Origin: Pyrinomonadaceae bacterium
GTDB lineage: Bacteria; Acidobacteriota; Blastocatellia; Pyrinomonadales; Pyrinomonadaceae
Assembly: GCA_028284415.1 (NCBI GenBank)
Contig: JANQRU010000005.1
Coordinates: 490,134 to 554,133 of the forward strand
DNA length: 64,000 bases
Direction: 5' to 3'
Position 1 is the first letter of the stretch. Every line of letters begins with the position of its first letter. Under the pieces are notes generated by a model. It saw nothing but the letters and a program-made list of their open reading frames with translations, searched no databases and was not told the origin of the DNA. Positions 36,539 to 44,685 of this stretch are shown in pieces. A program made the position numbers and the translations under genes.

Positions 36539-36925
36539 ATGAAAAAGAAAATAATTATCGCTCTTTCGGCGATGTTGATTTTTGGACTTGTTGCGGTTGT
36601 TTATGCAATGAACCGTACAGAAACAAATGCAAAAACAGCACATTCCTGTCCGATGAAAAAACATGAAAAAGTTGCATCAAAAGACAAAAAAGATTCATGT
36701 TGCGGAATGGAAGATTGCTGTAAAGACGGAAACTGCAAAATGGGTGGTTCGTGTTGCAAAGATCACGACTCATGTCCAATGAAAAATAATCAAACAGCAA
36801 AAAAACAAACTGCTGACACTGATTATTCAAATATCATTTACGGCGATGACACCAAAGAAAGTTGCTGTTATCCGGGCTCAAGCTGTTGTACGGGCGGAGA
36901 TTGCTGCAAAGGCAAAAACGGTTAA
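36539..36925 (+). CDS. Cys-rich, metallothionein-like exported protein
   Basis: 128 residues: a signal or anchor helix (IIIALSAMLIFGLVAVVYAM) and then a mature region packed with cysteines, mostly as CC pairs (CCGMEDCC, GSCCKD, ESCCYPGSSCC, GGDCC) plus two CPMK motifs and several His and Met. Such spacing suggests soft-metal (Cu, Zn, Hg) binding in the periplasm. GAGGAA precedes the ATG, and a good terminator follows the stop. No enzyme domain is present. The protein family is not identified. Confidence 0.75.
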   Translation: MKKKIIIALSAMLIFGLVAVVYAMNRTETNAKTAHSCPMKKHEKVASKDKKDSCCGMEDCCKDGNCKMGGSCCKDHDSCPMKNNQTAKKQTADTDYSNIIYGDDTKESCCYPGSSCCTGGDCCKGKNG

Positions 36926-36952
36926 TCTTGATTTGGTAATTTAAATTGGTTG

Positions 36953-36980
36953 AGGCAGTCGTATTTCGGCTGCCTTTTTA
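36953..36980 (+). terminator. Rho-independent terminator
   Basis: GGCAGTCG and CGGCTGCC form an 8-bp stem (one G-T pair) followed by TTTTTA. It ends the transcript of the Cys-rich protein and overlaps an apparent frame from 36950, showing that the next gene starts later. Confidence 0.8.
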
Positions 36981-36994
36981 ATAAAATAAAAAAT

Positions 36995-37147
36995 ATGAAG
37001 TTTAAGATTTTTACGTTTTCCTTTATGCTAATCTTCGCTGCATGTTCTTTTGGGACAACAGTTCTGACAACTAATGAACCGCATAAACAAACATCGGCAC
37101 TTTTGGAAGTTTTGAAAAAAAGAAATGAAGATGATGAAGATGAATAA
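36995..37147 (+). CDS. Small lipoprotein
   Basis: 50 residues from the ATG at 36995: a signal sequence with an IFAACS lipobox, then a short acidic tail (RNEDDEDE). An upstream frame to 36950 is rejected because it runs through a terminator. Its stop overlaps the start of the next gene by about 20 bp, so the pair may be coupled. Function unknown. Confidence 0.5.
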   Translation: MKFKIFTFSFMLIFAACSFGTTVLTTNEPHKQTSALLEVLKKRNEDDEDE

Positions 37148-37715
37148 ATTAGCTCTTATAACTTTTGCTCTTTTTTTGCTGAGTTTAAGTGTTTTTCCAC
37201 AAAATAAATCCATTGCCGATGCCGAAACGGAAATAAAGAGCTTTCAGAATTTCACAAGTTTTTCAGTTTCTTATGATGACCCTAAAGATCTGACGACCGC
37301 AAAAGTTGTAATTGACTTAAGAAATGACGAAAAATCTCTAAAAAAATCTTTCAAGAAGTTCTATTGGGAATTAATCTCAATTTACTCTGGAAACGCGATT
37401 GACCAAAAACCTGTCAGAAACCTTTTATGCCTGAACACACAGGGCAAAAGATTGAGATTTGGCAGTAATAACCTACTGACATTTATGCTCGAAAATGAAA
37501 GCGTTGACTTCGGTGAACCACAACGCTCAACCAAAGTAAAAGGCAGCAAGGTCAACGAAAACTTATGTTGGGATATTAACAAAGAAATCATTGAAGATTT
37601 TGCACAAGCAGATGATATAAGCTTTAAGATCGGTTCATTTAATAATTCATTCGGGGCAGTAAAACTTCAAATTTTCAAAGATTACGCAAAACTTTTGAAA
37701 ATCAAAGAAAATTAA
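37125..37715 (+). CDS. Hypothetical exported protein
   Basis: About 191-196 residues with a signal peptide (LALITFALFLLSLSVFPQ). Three ATGs lie within the first 18 bases; 37140 (MNKLALITF) is the most signal-like start. The mature domain has two cysteines (LLCLN and NLCWD) and a pattern of strands ending in a long Lys-rich helix. It lies 20 nt before the lasso-region nucleotidyltransferase, but nothing links it to that cluster. Not recognised. Confidence 0.6.
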   Translation: MKMMKMNKLALITFALFLLSLSVFPQNKSIADAETEIKSFQNFTSFSVSYDDPKDLTTAKVVIDLRNDEKSLKKSFKKFYWELISIYSGNAIDQKPVRNLLCLNTQGKRLRFGSNNLLTFMLENESVDFGEPQRSTKVKGSKVNENLCWDINKEIIEDFAQADDISFKIGSFNNSFGAVKLQIFKDYAKLLKIKEN

Positions 37716-37734
37716 ACTTATTTTTTATTTAGAA

Positions 37735-38829
37735 ATGTCTTCAAAAAACTTAGACAGAATAGAAAACCGCTTAATTCTGCATCTATCGAGAGAAAATCCT
37801 GATAGATCGGAAGCTTCACGCCTGCTTGAAGATTGCACTAATTGGGACTATTTTATCGAAACTGCTTCGAAACACTGTGTTATCCCACTCATCTACAAAA
37901 ATATCGAAAAAGACTTTAGTGACAAAATCCCTCAAAATATTTTTGATGAGCTTCATACACAATTTCGCGATACCTCGACCTTTAATTTCTTTCTCTCCGC
38001 ACAAGTTATCAGCATTATAAAAGCACTAAAAAAAGCGGATTTAGATATTCTCGCCTATAAAGGTATGACGCTTGCTCAGCTTGCTTATAAAGATATTTCT
38101 CTCAGGCAATTTGGAGATATAGACGTTCTCATTCGTAAAGAAGATTTCACAAAAGTTAAAGAAACTTTAATCGGGATTGGTTGTGAGCCGGCTTGGAAGG
38201 CGACAGAAAAACAGGAAAAAGCAGCTCTCAAATATTATTACGAGTATCCTTTTATCTACGGTCAAAATAAGACTTTGGTTGAAGTCCATTGGAAATTTAT
38301 AGAACCGTTTTTTGCCTTTGATTATGACACTGACTCAATTTGGGATAGAACTCAAACAGTAGATATTTGCGGAAAAGAAGTTCCGACGCTTGCTTCGGAA
38401 GATTATCTTGTAATTTTAAATTCGCATGGGTCAAAACATTTCTGGGAAAGATTTAGCTGGATCTGTGATGTTGCAAGATTAGTCGAAAATACTGATATAG
38501 ATTGGGATTTAATGATCAGAAGGGCAAAAAAGGTCGGAAGCTTGAGAATGGTTTGGCTCGGACTTTGGATGGCTAGAAAAACTCTCGCAACCGAAATCCC
38601 AGATGAAATAAATAAAAAGATTGATGCCGAACCTGAAATTGAAGATTTGGGGGAGACCTTTCTTGAAGAAATTTTTGCCGAAGAGAAAAAACATCAAGAT
38701 TGGAAAGAAATGGCAAAAATTCATATGAAAATGCGGGAAAAAATCCGCCACAAACTTCTCTATTCAAAACGCCTTTTATCAACGAAGGCGATTGATTCTT
38801 TATTTTTACCGATGGGAAGACCGCAATAA
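37735..38829 (+). CDS. Nucleotidyltransferase-family protein (NTP_transf_5 type)
   Basis: 364 residues matching the nucleotidyltransferase family often found in lasso peptide clusters with a kinase. The core is LAYKGMTLAQ followed by RQFGDIDVLIRK, with Asp128 and Asp130 as the metal-binding DxD and Lys109-Gly110 as the substrate loop. Such proteins are proposed to transfer a nucleotide or a further phosphate group onto the peptide, but this is not established. Its 3' end overlaps the convergent GT2 gene by 24 bp. It may be the left edge of the cluster. Confidence 0.82.
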   Translation: MSSKNLDRIENRLILHLSRENPDRSEASRLLEDCTNWDYFIETASKHCVIPLIYKNIEKDFSDKIPQNIFDELHTQFRDTSTFNFFLSAQVISIIKALKKADLDILAYKGMTLAQLAYKDISLRQFGDIDVLIRKEDFTKVKETLIGIGCEPAWKATEKQEKAALKYYYEYPFIYGQNKTLVEVHWKFIEPFFAFDYDTDSIWDRTQTVDICGKEVPTLASEDYLVILNSHGSKHFWERFSWICDVARLVENTDIDWDLMIRRAKKVGSLRMVWLGLWMARKTLATEIPDEINKKIDAEPEIEDLGETFLEEIFAEEKKHQDWKEMAKIHMKMREKIRHKLLYSKRLLSTKAIDSLFLPMGRPQ

Positions 38830-39783
38830 TTCCTTCAATGCAGTCAGTTTATCTCTGATTTTATAGCGCATGTATAAAGGTAAACTCCGCCGGTAAAATT
38901 GCTTTAACCCACTTAGTTTTGTCTCTACCTTCAAACTCCTTCTAAAAGACCTTAAAGACTTCCAGACTCTTTTATCATTTGCATTCTGTTCAATCAGATA
39001 TTCTTCTAACCAATCAAGGAAAATCTGCATTGAGGGGATGTCCTGTCCATCTTGCATTTCAACTGTGCTGCTCGATGTGGGATGTTGCCGATACTTTGAT
39101 AGACAATCACCCATCACAAAAATCTTTGCATTCAAGCTTACCTTTGCCCAAAAAATCTGATCTTCCCAGACATACTGACAGTCATCTTCAAAAACACTTC
39201 CTATTCGCTCAATAAAACCACGCTTGAGCATCACGCAATTTATACCCGGTTTTCTACCTTTGGCACTCAAATTATGAATTAATAATTCAGGTGGTTCATA
39301 TATTCTTTCAAGTTGTAAAACTAAATCTATCTCAAAATCTTTCTCTCTCTCATCAGCCTCTTCGGACCATGAATACCAACATTCTAAAGTTCCACAGACA
39401 GCTTCAGCATCAGGATTTTCTGCAAATGCTGTAACTTCTTTTTCAATTGTATCTGGAAAATAGATGTCGTCAGAATCCAAAAAGGTTATAAATCCCCCTT
39501 TTGAGTTTTTAATACCCAGATTCCTCGAAGCGCTTGCCCCTCGGTTTTGTCCGTTTTCGTGAGTTAACACCTTGATCTTTCGAGGATGTTTTTCACTGTA
39601 ATTTTTGGCTATCTCAAAACTTTTGTCTTTCGAACCGTCATCAATTAACATCAGTTCCCAATTCTCATAAGTCTGACTTAGAACACTATCAATGGCATCG
39701 CTTAAAAAATCTTCCCTGTTGTAGAAAGGAATTATGATAGAAACGAGAGGCTTTTCTAATTTTTTAGATGAGTTATTATTCAT
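38806..39783 (-). CDS. Glycosyltransferase family 2
   Basis: 325 residues with the GT-A fold: VSIIIPFYNRE at the start, a nucleotide-binding LMLIDDGSKDKS, a DSD metal motif in TFLDSDDIYFPD, and an acceptor-side EDQIFW. No membrane helices, so cytosolic. It sits on the opposite strand inside the lasso cluster, between the nucleotidyltransferase and the B2 protease. It could glycosylate the peptide, as GT2 enzymes occasionally do in RiPP clusters, or belong to another pathway. Confidence 0.85.
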   Translation of the reverse strand: MNNNSSKKLEKPLVSIIIPFYNREDFLSDAIDSVLSQTYENWELMLIDDGSKDKSFEIAKNYSEKHPRKIKVLTHENGQNRGASASRNLGIKNSKGGFITFLDSDDIYFPDTIEKEVTAFAENPDAEAVCGTLECWYSWSEEADEREKDFEIDLVLQLERIYEPPELLIHNLSAKGRKPGINCVMLKRGFIERIGSVFEDDCQYVWEDQIFWAKVSLNAKIFVMGDCLSKYRQHPTSSSTVEMQDGQDIPSMQIFLDWLEEYLIEQNANDKRVWKSLRSFRRSLKVETKLSGLKQFYRRSLPLYMRYKIRDKLTALKELLRSSHR

Positions 39784-39922
39784 TGCCGTAAATTTAATTA
39801 GTTGAGTGTAAAATACAAAAAGCTACTTTCCAAATATAAAAGTGATGCTTGCAGGGAAATAATTTTCAAGTTTATACTTTCCTAAATCTTTGTTAGTTAT
39901 TCTAAAAAAAATCATTGGCGAG

Positions 39923-40375
39923 ATGTCAATTTTTTCAAAAGTAAAAACCTTCTTTAATTTTCCCATAACCTTCCAATTTATGATTCTAGAAAGTTTTATA
40001 ATGCTTGGGCTGGCGAGGGCTGCTGTTTTGGCTTTACCTTTTCGTTGGTTAGCGAAATTTTTAGGTAAGCGAAAAGATTCTGTTAAAGATGATGAATTAT
40101 CAAAAGATAAACCTTCTCCGATGGCTATGAAAATAGCTTGGATAATCAATAAAACCAGCCAATACACTCCTTGGGATAGCAATTGTCTGGCAAAGGCTGT
40201 CGCCGGAAGATTTATGCTGAAACGGAGAAAAATTTCGGGGACAGTTTATTTTGGTATGGCTAAAGATTCCGAAGGAGAGCTTGAGGCTCATGCTTGGCTT
40301 AGAAGCGGAAACAAGGTTTTAACGGGCGATACAAATTTAGACCAATACGCAATAGTTGCGATTTTTAGCGATTAA
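39923..40375 (+). CDS. Lasso peptide B2 leader protease
   Basis: 150 residues. The transglutaminase-like catalytic triad of lasso B2 proteins is visible: Cys88 (NCLAKA), His123 (AHAWL) and Asp136 (LTGD). It cleaves the leader and works with the PqqD-type B1 protein. The frame extends to a TTG at 39890, but the ATG at 39923 gives the usual length. A hydrophobic first 45 residues is typical of this group. The stop is one base from the next ATG, so the two are coupled. Confidence 0.9.
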   Translation: MSIFSKVKTFFNFPITFQFMILESFIMLGLARAAVLALPFRWLAKFLGKRKDSVKDDELSKDKPSPMAMKIAWIINKTSQYTPWDSNCLAKAVAGRFMLKRRKISGTVYFGMAKDSEGELEAHAWLRSGNKVLTGDTNLDQYAIVAIFSD

Positions 40376-40376
40376 T

Positions 40377-41273
40377 ATGGCAAATTACACATACTCAGCT
40401 TACGGATTGAACTTTGCATCTGAATTTCCTTTACCGGAACTGATGCCACATGAAAATGGCAAAGCCGACATCCGAATCATTTTTGGTAAAGTTCCTGAAA
40501 AATTGGAATCACCCGCCGCACACGGAGTTTGTTGGCAATCAGAGTCGGGCAAACTATTAATGTCGATTGATGAAGTCGCCCGTTATTTGGTTCTTGAAGA
40601 TAAAGAAGTAATTATCGAACGTAATAATGAAAGTACGGAAGAAGATATTCGGGCATTTCTTCTTGGTTCGGTATTGGCGGCGGTGCTTTATTCAAAACAA
40701 ATTCCCGTGATTCACGCCAGCGTAATTAACACTCCAAAAGGAGCAGTTCTTTTCATGGGCAGGAGCGGTGCAGGTAAATCTACTCTTTTGGCAGCCTTTT
40801 TACAACGCGGTTATGGAATGTTGGCTGATGACAAAGCAGGAATAATGTTGGATGAAAAACGAGTTGCGAAAGTCCTCCCCGCTTTTCCGATCGCACGAAT
40901 TATGGAAAGGACTATTAAAGCATTAGATTTCCCAACCGATGGCTCTTGGATCAGTCGAGGTATGGGAAAATATGTTGTTCCTATCAAAAAATTTGTTCAA
41001 ACCCCAACTAAAATCCATGCAGCTTACTCAATAAATTCACATAATAAAGACGAGATGAGCTTAGAACCTGTTGAAGCTTTCGATAAATTTCAGATTTTAA
41101 ATAGAAACACTTATCGGCGACGCTTTATGAATCAATCTCATCAAAAGAAATCACATCTTAGGGTTATAAGCAAAGTGGCTGAACAAGTCAAAGTCGTTAA
41201 AGTTTTACGCACTAATAATCCCGAACTTATTAACGAATTAGCAGACAAAATTGAAGAGGATTTTACAAATTGA
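40377..41273 (+). CDS. HPr-kinase-like lasso peptide kinase
   Basis: 298 residues from the ATG at 40377. The P-loop is GRSGAGKST (128-136), preceded by PVIHASVI and followed by MLADDKAGI, the HPr kinase/phosphorylase pattern. The family prototypes are the kinases of paeninodin-type lasso clusters, which phosphorylate the side chain of the C-terminal Ser of the precursor. The precursor here also ends in Ser. It lies directly after B2. I infer C-terminal Ser phosphorylation. Confidence 0.85.
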   Translation: MANYTYSAYGLNFASEFPLPELMPHENGKADIRIIFGKVPEKLESPAAHGVCWQSESGKLLMSIDEVARYLVLEDKEVIIERNNESTEEDIRAFLLGSVLAAVLYSKQIPVIHASVINTPKGAVLFMGRSGAGKSTLLAAFLQRGYGMLADDKAGIMLDEKRVAKVLPAFPIARIMERTIKALDFPTDGSWISRGMGKYVVPIKKFVQTPTKIHAAYSINSHNKDEMSLEPVEAFDKFQILNRNTYRRRFMNQSHQKKSHLRVISKVAEQVKVVKVLRTNNPELINELADKIEEDFTN

Positions 41274-42127
41274 GTAAATTGTTCTGGTTAGCATCTTATC
41301 CAAAATCAGGAAATACTTGGGTACGCACCTTGTTGACCAACTATCAGCGTGATGCCGATGAGCCGGTTGATATAAATGCACTGGATTCCGCTGGAGCGTT
41401 TGGCGTTGAGCAGATGAACGAATGGCTTGGTATTGATTCTTCAAACTTAACTGAGCAGGAAATGCTCAAATACCGCCGATTGGTTTATGAAGAAATGGCT
41501 AGAGAACATACCGAACCATGCTTTCTCAAAATCCATGATGCTTATATTTACGATTCCGAAAACATTCCGGTCTTTTCTGAAAAGGCGACAGGTGGTGTAA
41601 TACATATCATTCGTAATCCGCTTGATGTTGCCGTATCTTATGCACATCATCGCAATGCTTCGATAGAAAAAACAATTAAATCTATGAATGATGAAGAACA
41701 TCATTTAGGCAATTGGCGAGTAAACCACGGACAGGTTAAACAACCTGCTTTATCTTGGAGCAATCACGCTAAAAGCTGGAAGTATCAATCCAAACTAAAA
41801 GTTCTAACTATCCGCTATGAAGATATGCTTGTAGATACGATTAAAGAATTTACAAAAATCGTTAAATTTGCAGGATTGGAATTTAGTAAAAAACGAATTG
41901 CCAAAGCGGTAGATTTTTCATCATTTGATAAACTAAAAGCACAGGAAAAGAAAAGTGGTTTTTCCGAAAAACAACCAACTGCCGAATCCTTCTTCCGCAA
42001 AGGCAAAGCAAACTCCTGGCGAGAAAGTTTGACAGACGAACAAGCCAAACGGATAATTTCAGACCATCAAGATGTGGTGGAAAGATTTGGATATTTGGAT
42101 GAATTAGAAGAAGATTTATTGAAATAA
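41270..42127 (+). CDS. PAPS-dependent sulfotransferase
   Basis: 285 residues of the cytosolic sulfotransferase fold. The 5'-phosphosulfate loop is SYPKSGNTW (9-17), the 3'-phosphate site is IHIIRNPLDVAVSY (Arg115, Ser123), and the C-terminal FRKGKANSWRE matches the RKGxxxxW motif. It starts at a TTG that overlaps the kinase stop (TTGA), with AGAGGA about 10 nt upstream, which implies translational coupling. It could sulfate a Ser, Thr or Tyr of the lasso peptide. Confidence 0.88.
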   Translation: MSKLFWLASYPKSGNTWVRTLLTNYQRDADEPVDINALDSAGAFGVEQMNEWLGIDSSNLTEQEMLKYRRLVYEEMAREHTEPCFLKIHDAYIYDSENIPVFSEKATGGVIHIIRNPLDVAVSYAHHRNASIEKTIKSMNDEEHHLGNWRVNHGQVKQPALSWSNHAKSWKYQSKLKVLTIRYEDMLVDTIKEFTKIVKFAGLEFSKKRIAKAVDFSSFDKLKAQEKKSGFSEKQPTAESFFRKGKANSWRESLTDEQAKRIISDHQDVVERFGYLDELEEDLLK

Positions 42128-42135
42128 TAGATAAA

Positions 42136-42198
42136 ATTACGAATTACGAATTACGAATTACGAATTACTATTCACTATTTACTATTTACTAATAACTA
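42136..42198 (+). repeat. Nine-unit heptamer array abutting the PqqD start codon
   Basis: Four ATTACGA heptamers are followed by five degenerate xTxACTA units (ATTACTA, TTCACTA, TTTACTA, TTTACTA, ATAACTA), an unbroken 63-base run of 7-mers that ends in the A of the ATG of the PqqD gene. It replaces the usual leader region and contains no Shine-Dalgarno. Confidence 0.85.
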
Positions 42199-42491
42199 TG
42201 AATAAAGAAAATATTAACCCTGAAACTGTTATCTCTCGAAGCGATTCGCTGATTTCTAATAATCTTGGCGAAGATATTGTCATGATGGATATTGATGAAG
42301 GCTCTTATTACGGGCTTGAATCGGTTGCCGCACGGATTTGGGAATTAACTGAAGAACCTGTTTCCGTTGCGACGATTTGTAAAACGCTTACTTCCGAATA
42401 TGATGTTCCTGAACAGAAATGTCTGGAAGAGGTTGCTGAATTTGTCGGTGATTTATTAACTCGTAAAATTATTCAAATAGCAAAACAATAA
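42198..42491 (+). CDS. PqqD-family lasso B1 protein (RiPP recognition element)
   Basis: 97 residues with the winged-helix fold of PqqD: the conserved GEDIVMMDIDEGSYYGLESVAARIWELTEE segment (30-50), helix (TICKTLTSEYDV) and a C-terminal helix. It binds the precursor leader and presents it to B2 and the cyclase. The gene starts directly at the end of a heptamer array with no ribosome site, so its expression may depend on coupling or leaderless translation. Confidence 0.9.
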   Translation: MNKENINPETVISRSDSLISNNLGEDIVMMDIDEGSYYGLESVAARIWELTEEPVSVATICKTLTSEYDVPEQKCLEEVAEFVGDLLTRKIIQIAKQ

Positions 42492-42518
42492 TTTGATAAG
42501 CTCTTTTGATTTGTTTGC

Positions 42519-42548
42519 TTGAAAAATTTTAACCTATCTTGATATTAT
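42519..42548 (+). promoter_or_regulatory. Candidate sigma-70 promoter for the lasso precursor
   Basis: TTGAAA at 42519 and TATTAT at 42543 with an 18-base spacer lie 48 bases before the precursor start, in the 105-bp gap after the PqqD gene. It could give the precursor extra transcripts relative to the enzymes. Confidence 0.45.
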
Positions 42549-42596
42549 TCAATACTAGACTTCTTTCAATCCCAAACATACCGGAGAATATTTAAT

Positions 42597-42782
42597 ATGC
42601 AAAAGCCACAAGAAAAAATTACCAACAATGAACTAGAAAGAGATACTAAACCTGTTGAAAATCTAAAAACATGGAAAACTCCTGAACTAAAAACACTGCC
42701 TGTTCCAACAAGAACTCAAGGAAACCCAAATACTGGTCCAACTACTGAAAATACTATTGGTACCTACGCACCGACGTCCTAA
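42597..42782 (+). CDS. Lasso peptide precursor
   Basis: 61 residues; a GGAGA ribosome site is 7 nt before the ATG. The leader carries the lasso motif in variant form, WKTPEL (Y/WxxPxL) at residues 27-32, and ends in PVPTRTQ. The likely core is GNPNTGPTTENTIGTYAPTS (42-61), with Thr at -2 as in most lasso leaders. The only acidic residue is Glu51, which would close a ring of 10 from Gly42 or 9 from Asn43. Tyr57 is a plausible tail plug, and the last residue is Ser, a kinase target. It lies just upstream of the cyclase gene. Confidence 0.85.
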   Translation: MQKPQEKITNNELERDTKPVENLKTWKTPELKTLPVPTRTQGNPNTGPTTENTIGTYAPTS

Positions 42783-42823
42783 ATATGAACAGTTAAATAT
42801 ATTCAAGCGTTTTTATCTTCTAA

Positions 42824-44674
42824 ATGAGTGCAATCAACGGCATTTTTGAGCGGCAAGGAAATTCAATCTCTGAAGCCGCTTTTAGTTTGTCTTTACAAGC
42901 TTTGGATGAATATGGAATCGACGGAAGAAATCATTGGACTTCTTCTTCAATTGCTCTTGGACATCAAAAAAAATCGCTTTTGCCGAAAGATGAAACTACA
43001 GAGATACCCTTTTATAATGCTCAATCAAAACTTACAATTACATCTGATGCCCGCATTGATAACACTTTAGAATTATGTGAAAAATTAGCAATCCCTCAAA
43101 ATGAGCAATCAAATTTATCCGACTGCCAAATCATTCTCAAAGCATATCAAAAATGGGGACGGGATTGCCCTCTGCATCTTATAGGAGATTATGCCTTTGC
43201 GATTTGGGATGAAAGAGAAAAAACTCTCTTCTGTGCCAGAGATCATATTGGCGTAATTCCCTTTTATTATCATATTTCTGCAGAGAGATTCGTCTTTGCA
43301 AGTGACATAAAGGGAATAGTTGCACATCCAGAAGTCTCCGATGAACTCAATGAAAATTTTGTCATTAATTCTCTTGCATATGGAAATTTCTATATCCCTG
43401 ATCAAACACATTTTTCATCAATTCGCCGTCTCCCTCCCGGTCATACATTAACCGTAAAAAAAGATTCGGAAAAATTAGAAAAGTATTGGTTCCCCGAAAA
43501 TGTCGAGAAGACCAGATATGCAAATGATGAAGATTATGTAGAAGCTGCCAGAGAATTATTAATCCAAGCTGTTAATAATCGTCTGCGAACAAAAAAAAAG
43601 GTCGGCGTTCACGTTAGTGGCGGTTTAGATTCATCGAGCGTTGCGGTTTTAACCAATCGTTATCGCCAACAAATGAATTTACCTGCTCCAAAAGCCTTCA
43701 TCTGGCAACCTACTCCCGATTATTCCAAACCTTTAGAGCGTGAACATAGACAAATTGAAGCAGTCTGTAAACAAGAGGGATTTACTCCTATCTATTGCCC
43801 TGTTAAAGCTGAAGATACTTTTGAAGTTTTCAAAAAAGACCCGACCACAACGCCAATTTATTCAGCCCCGCATGCTGAATACACTATTCAAAAAGAAGCA
43901 CAGAGACGCAGTGTGCGATTAATGTTGTCAGGATGGGGCGGTGATGAAGCATTATCTTTCAGCAGGCGAGGGTACTATGCAGAGTTACTTTTGAATGGAA
44001 AGTTTTTAAAACTTCTAAAAGAAAGTCGCAGACGAAACTCAGCTTTAGGTTTCTTGGCTTATGAATTTCTTTTATTATTTTTCTCCGATAGAGGCGAAGG
44101 GGGGGGAAAACTGCAAAATCGTTCGTTATTCTATAAAAAACCACTCTCTTCATACCTTCATCCAGAACTAAAAGATAAAATAGATTGGGATAAACCCAAA
44201 AGCAGACAACTGAGTATTAGATCGACTATGCTTTGGCTTTGGAATCTTGGTTTTTTAACTTCAAGGATAGAATGCTGGGCAGCTTTAGGTGCAGAACATA
44301 AAATCAAATACGCTTATCCATTACTCGACCGTCGAATAATGGAATTTGTTATTAGTCTGCCAAGTAATCAATTTGTCAGGGATGATGGTGTTGCCAGATG
44401 GATTATGCGAAGAACTTTAGATAACATAGTCCCATCGGAAGTTTGTTGGCAGCCTACAAAACTTGAGACCGTTCGTGTTGAAAGTACAAAACTTGCATTT
44501 CATAAGGCTCAAGGGATGGTTAGTAAAGAAATCGCATTAAATAATTTCTCTGCTGATAGAGCAAGATTTTTGGATATGAATCGTTTTCTCAATGACATCA
44601 AATCTGTAAACAATAAGAACGATGATAAAGAAACAAAAGGCATTGGAGCTGCTATACAGTTTTTAGATTTTTAG
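42824..44674 (+). CDS. Lasso macrolactam synthetase (asparagine-synthetase-like C protein)
   Basis: 616 residues: an N-terminal Ntn glutaminase-like domain (1-215) and a C-terminal ATP-using domain with SGGLDSS (265-271). The residue after Met is Ser instead of the Cys needed for glutaminase, as usual in lasso cyclases, so it adenylates the acidic side chain and lets the core N-terminus attack. A GEGGGK stretch near 44100 is unusual. It follows the precursor by 41 nt and precedes the hydroxylase gene by 11 nt. Confidence 0.93.
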   Translation: MSAINGIFERQGNSISEAAFSLSLQALDEYGIDGRNHWTSSSIALGHQKKSLLPKDETTEIPFYNAQSKLTITSDARIDNTLELCEKLAIPQNEQSNLSDCQIILKAYQKWGRDCPLHLIGDYAFAIWDEREKTLFCARDHIGVIPFYYHISAERFVFASDIKGIVAHPEVSDELNENFVINSLAYGNFYIPDQTHFSSIRRLPPGHTLTVKKDSEKLEKYWFPENVEKTRYANDEDYVEAARELLIQAVNNRLRTKKKVGVHVSGGLDSSSVAVLTNRYRQQMNLPAPKAFIWQPTPDYSKPLEREHRQIEAVCKQEGFTPIYCPVKAEDTFEVFKKDPTTTPIYSAPHAEYTIQKEAQRRSVRLMLSGWGGDEALSFSRRGYYAELLLNGKFLKLLKESRRRNSALGFLAYEFLLLFFSDRGEGGGKLQNRSLFYKKPLSSYLHPELKDKIDWDKPKSRQLSIRSTMLWLWNLGFLTSRIECWAALGAEHKIKYAYPLLDRRIMEFVISLPSNQFVRDDGVARWIMRRTLDNIVPSEVCWQPTKLETVRVESTKLAFHKAQGMVSKEIALNNFSADRARFLDMNRFLNDIKSVNNKNDDKETKGIGAAIQFLDF

Positions 44675-44685
44675 TCGTATGACCT

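Noticed and set aside
36950..36994. Upstream extension of the small lipoprotein
   Set aside because: It crosses a clear terminator stem; the ATG at 36995 begins a good signal sequence.
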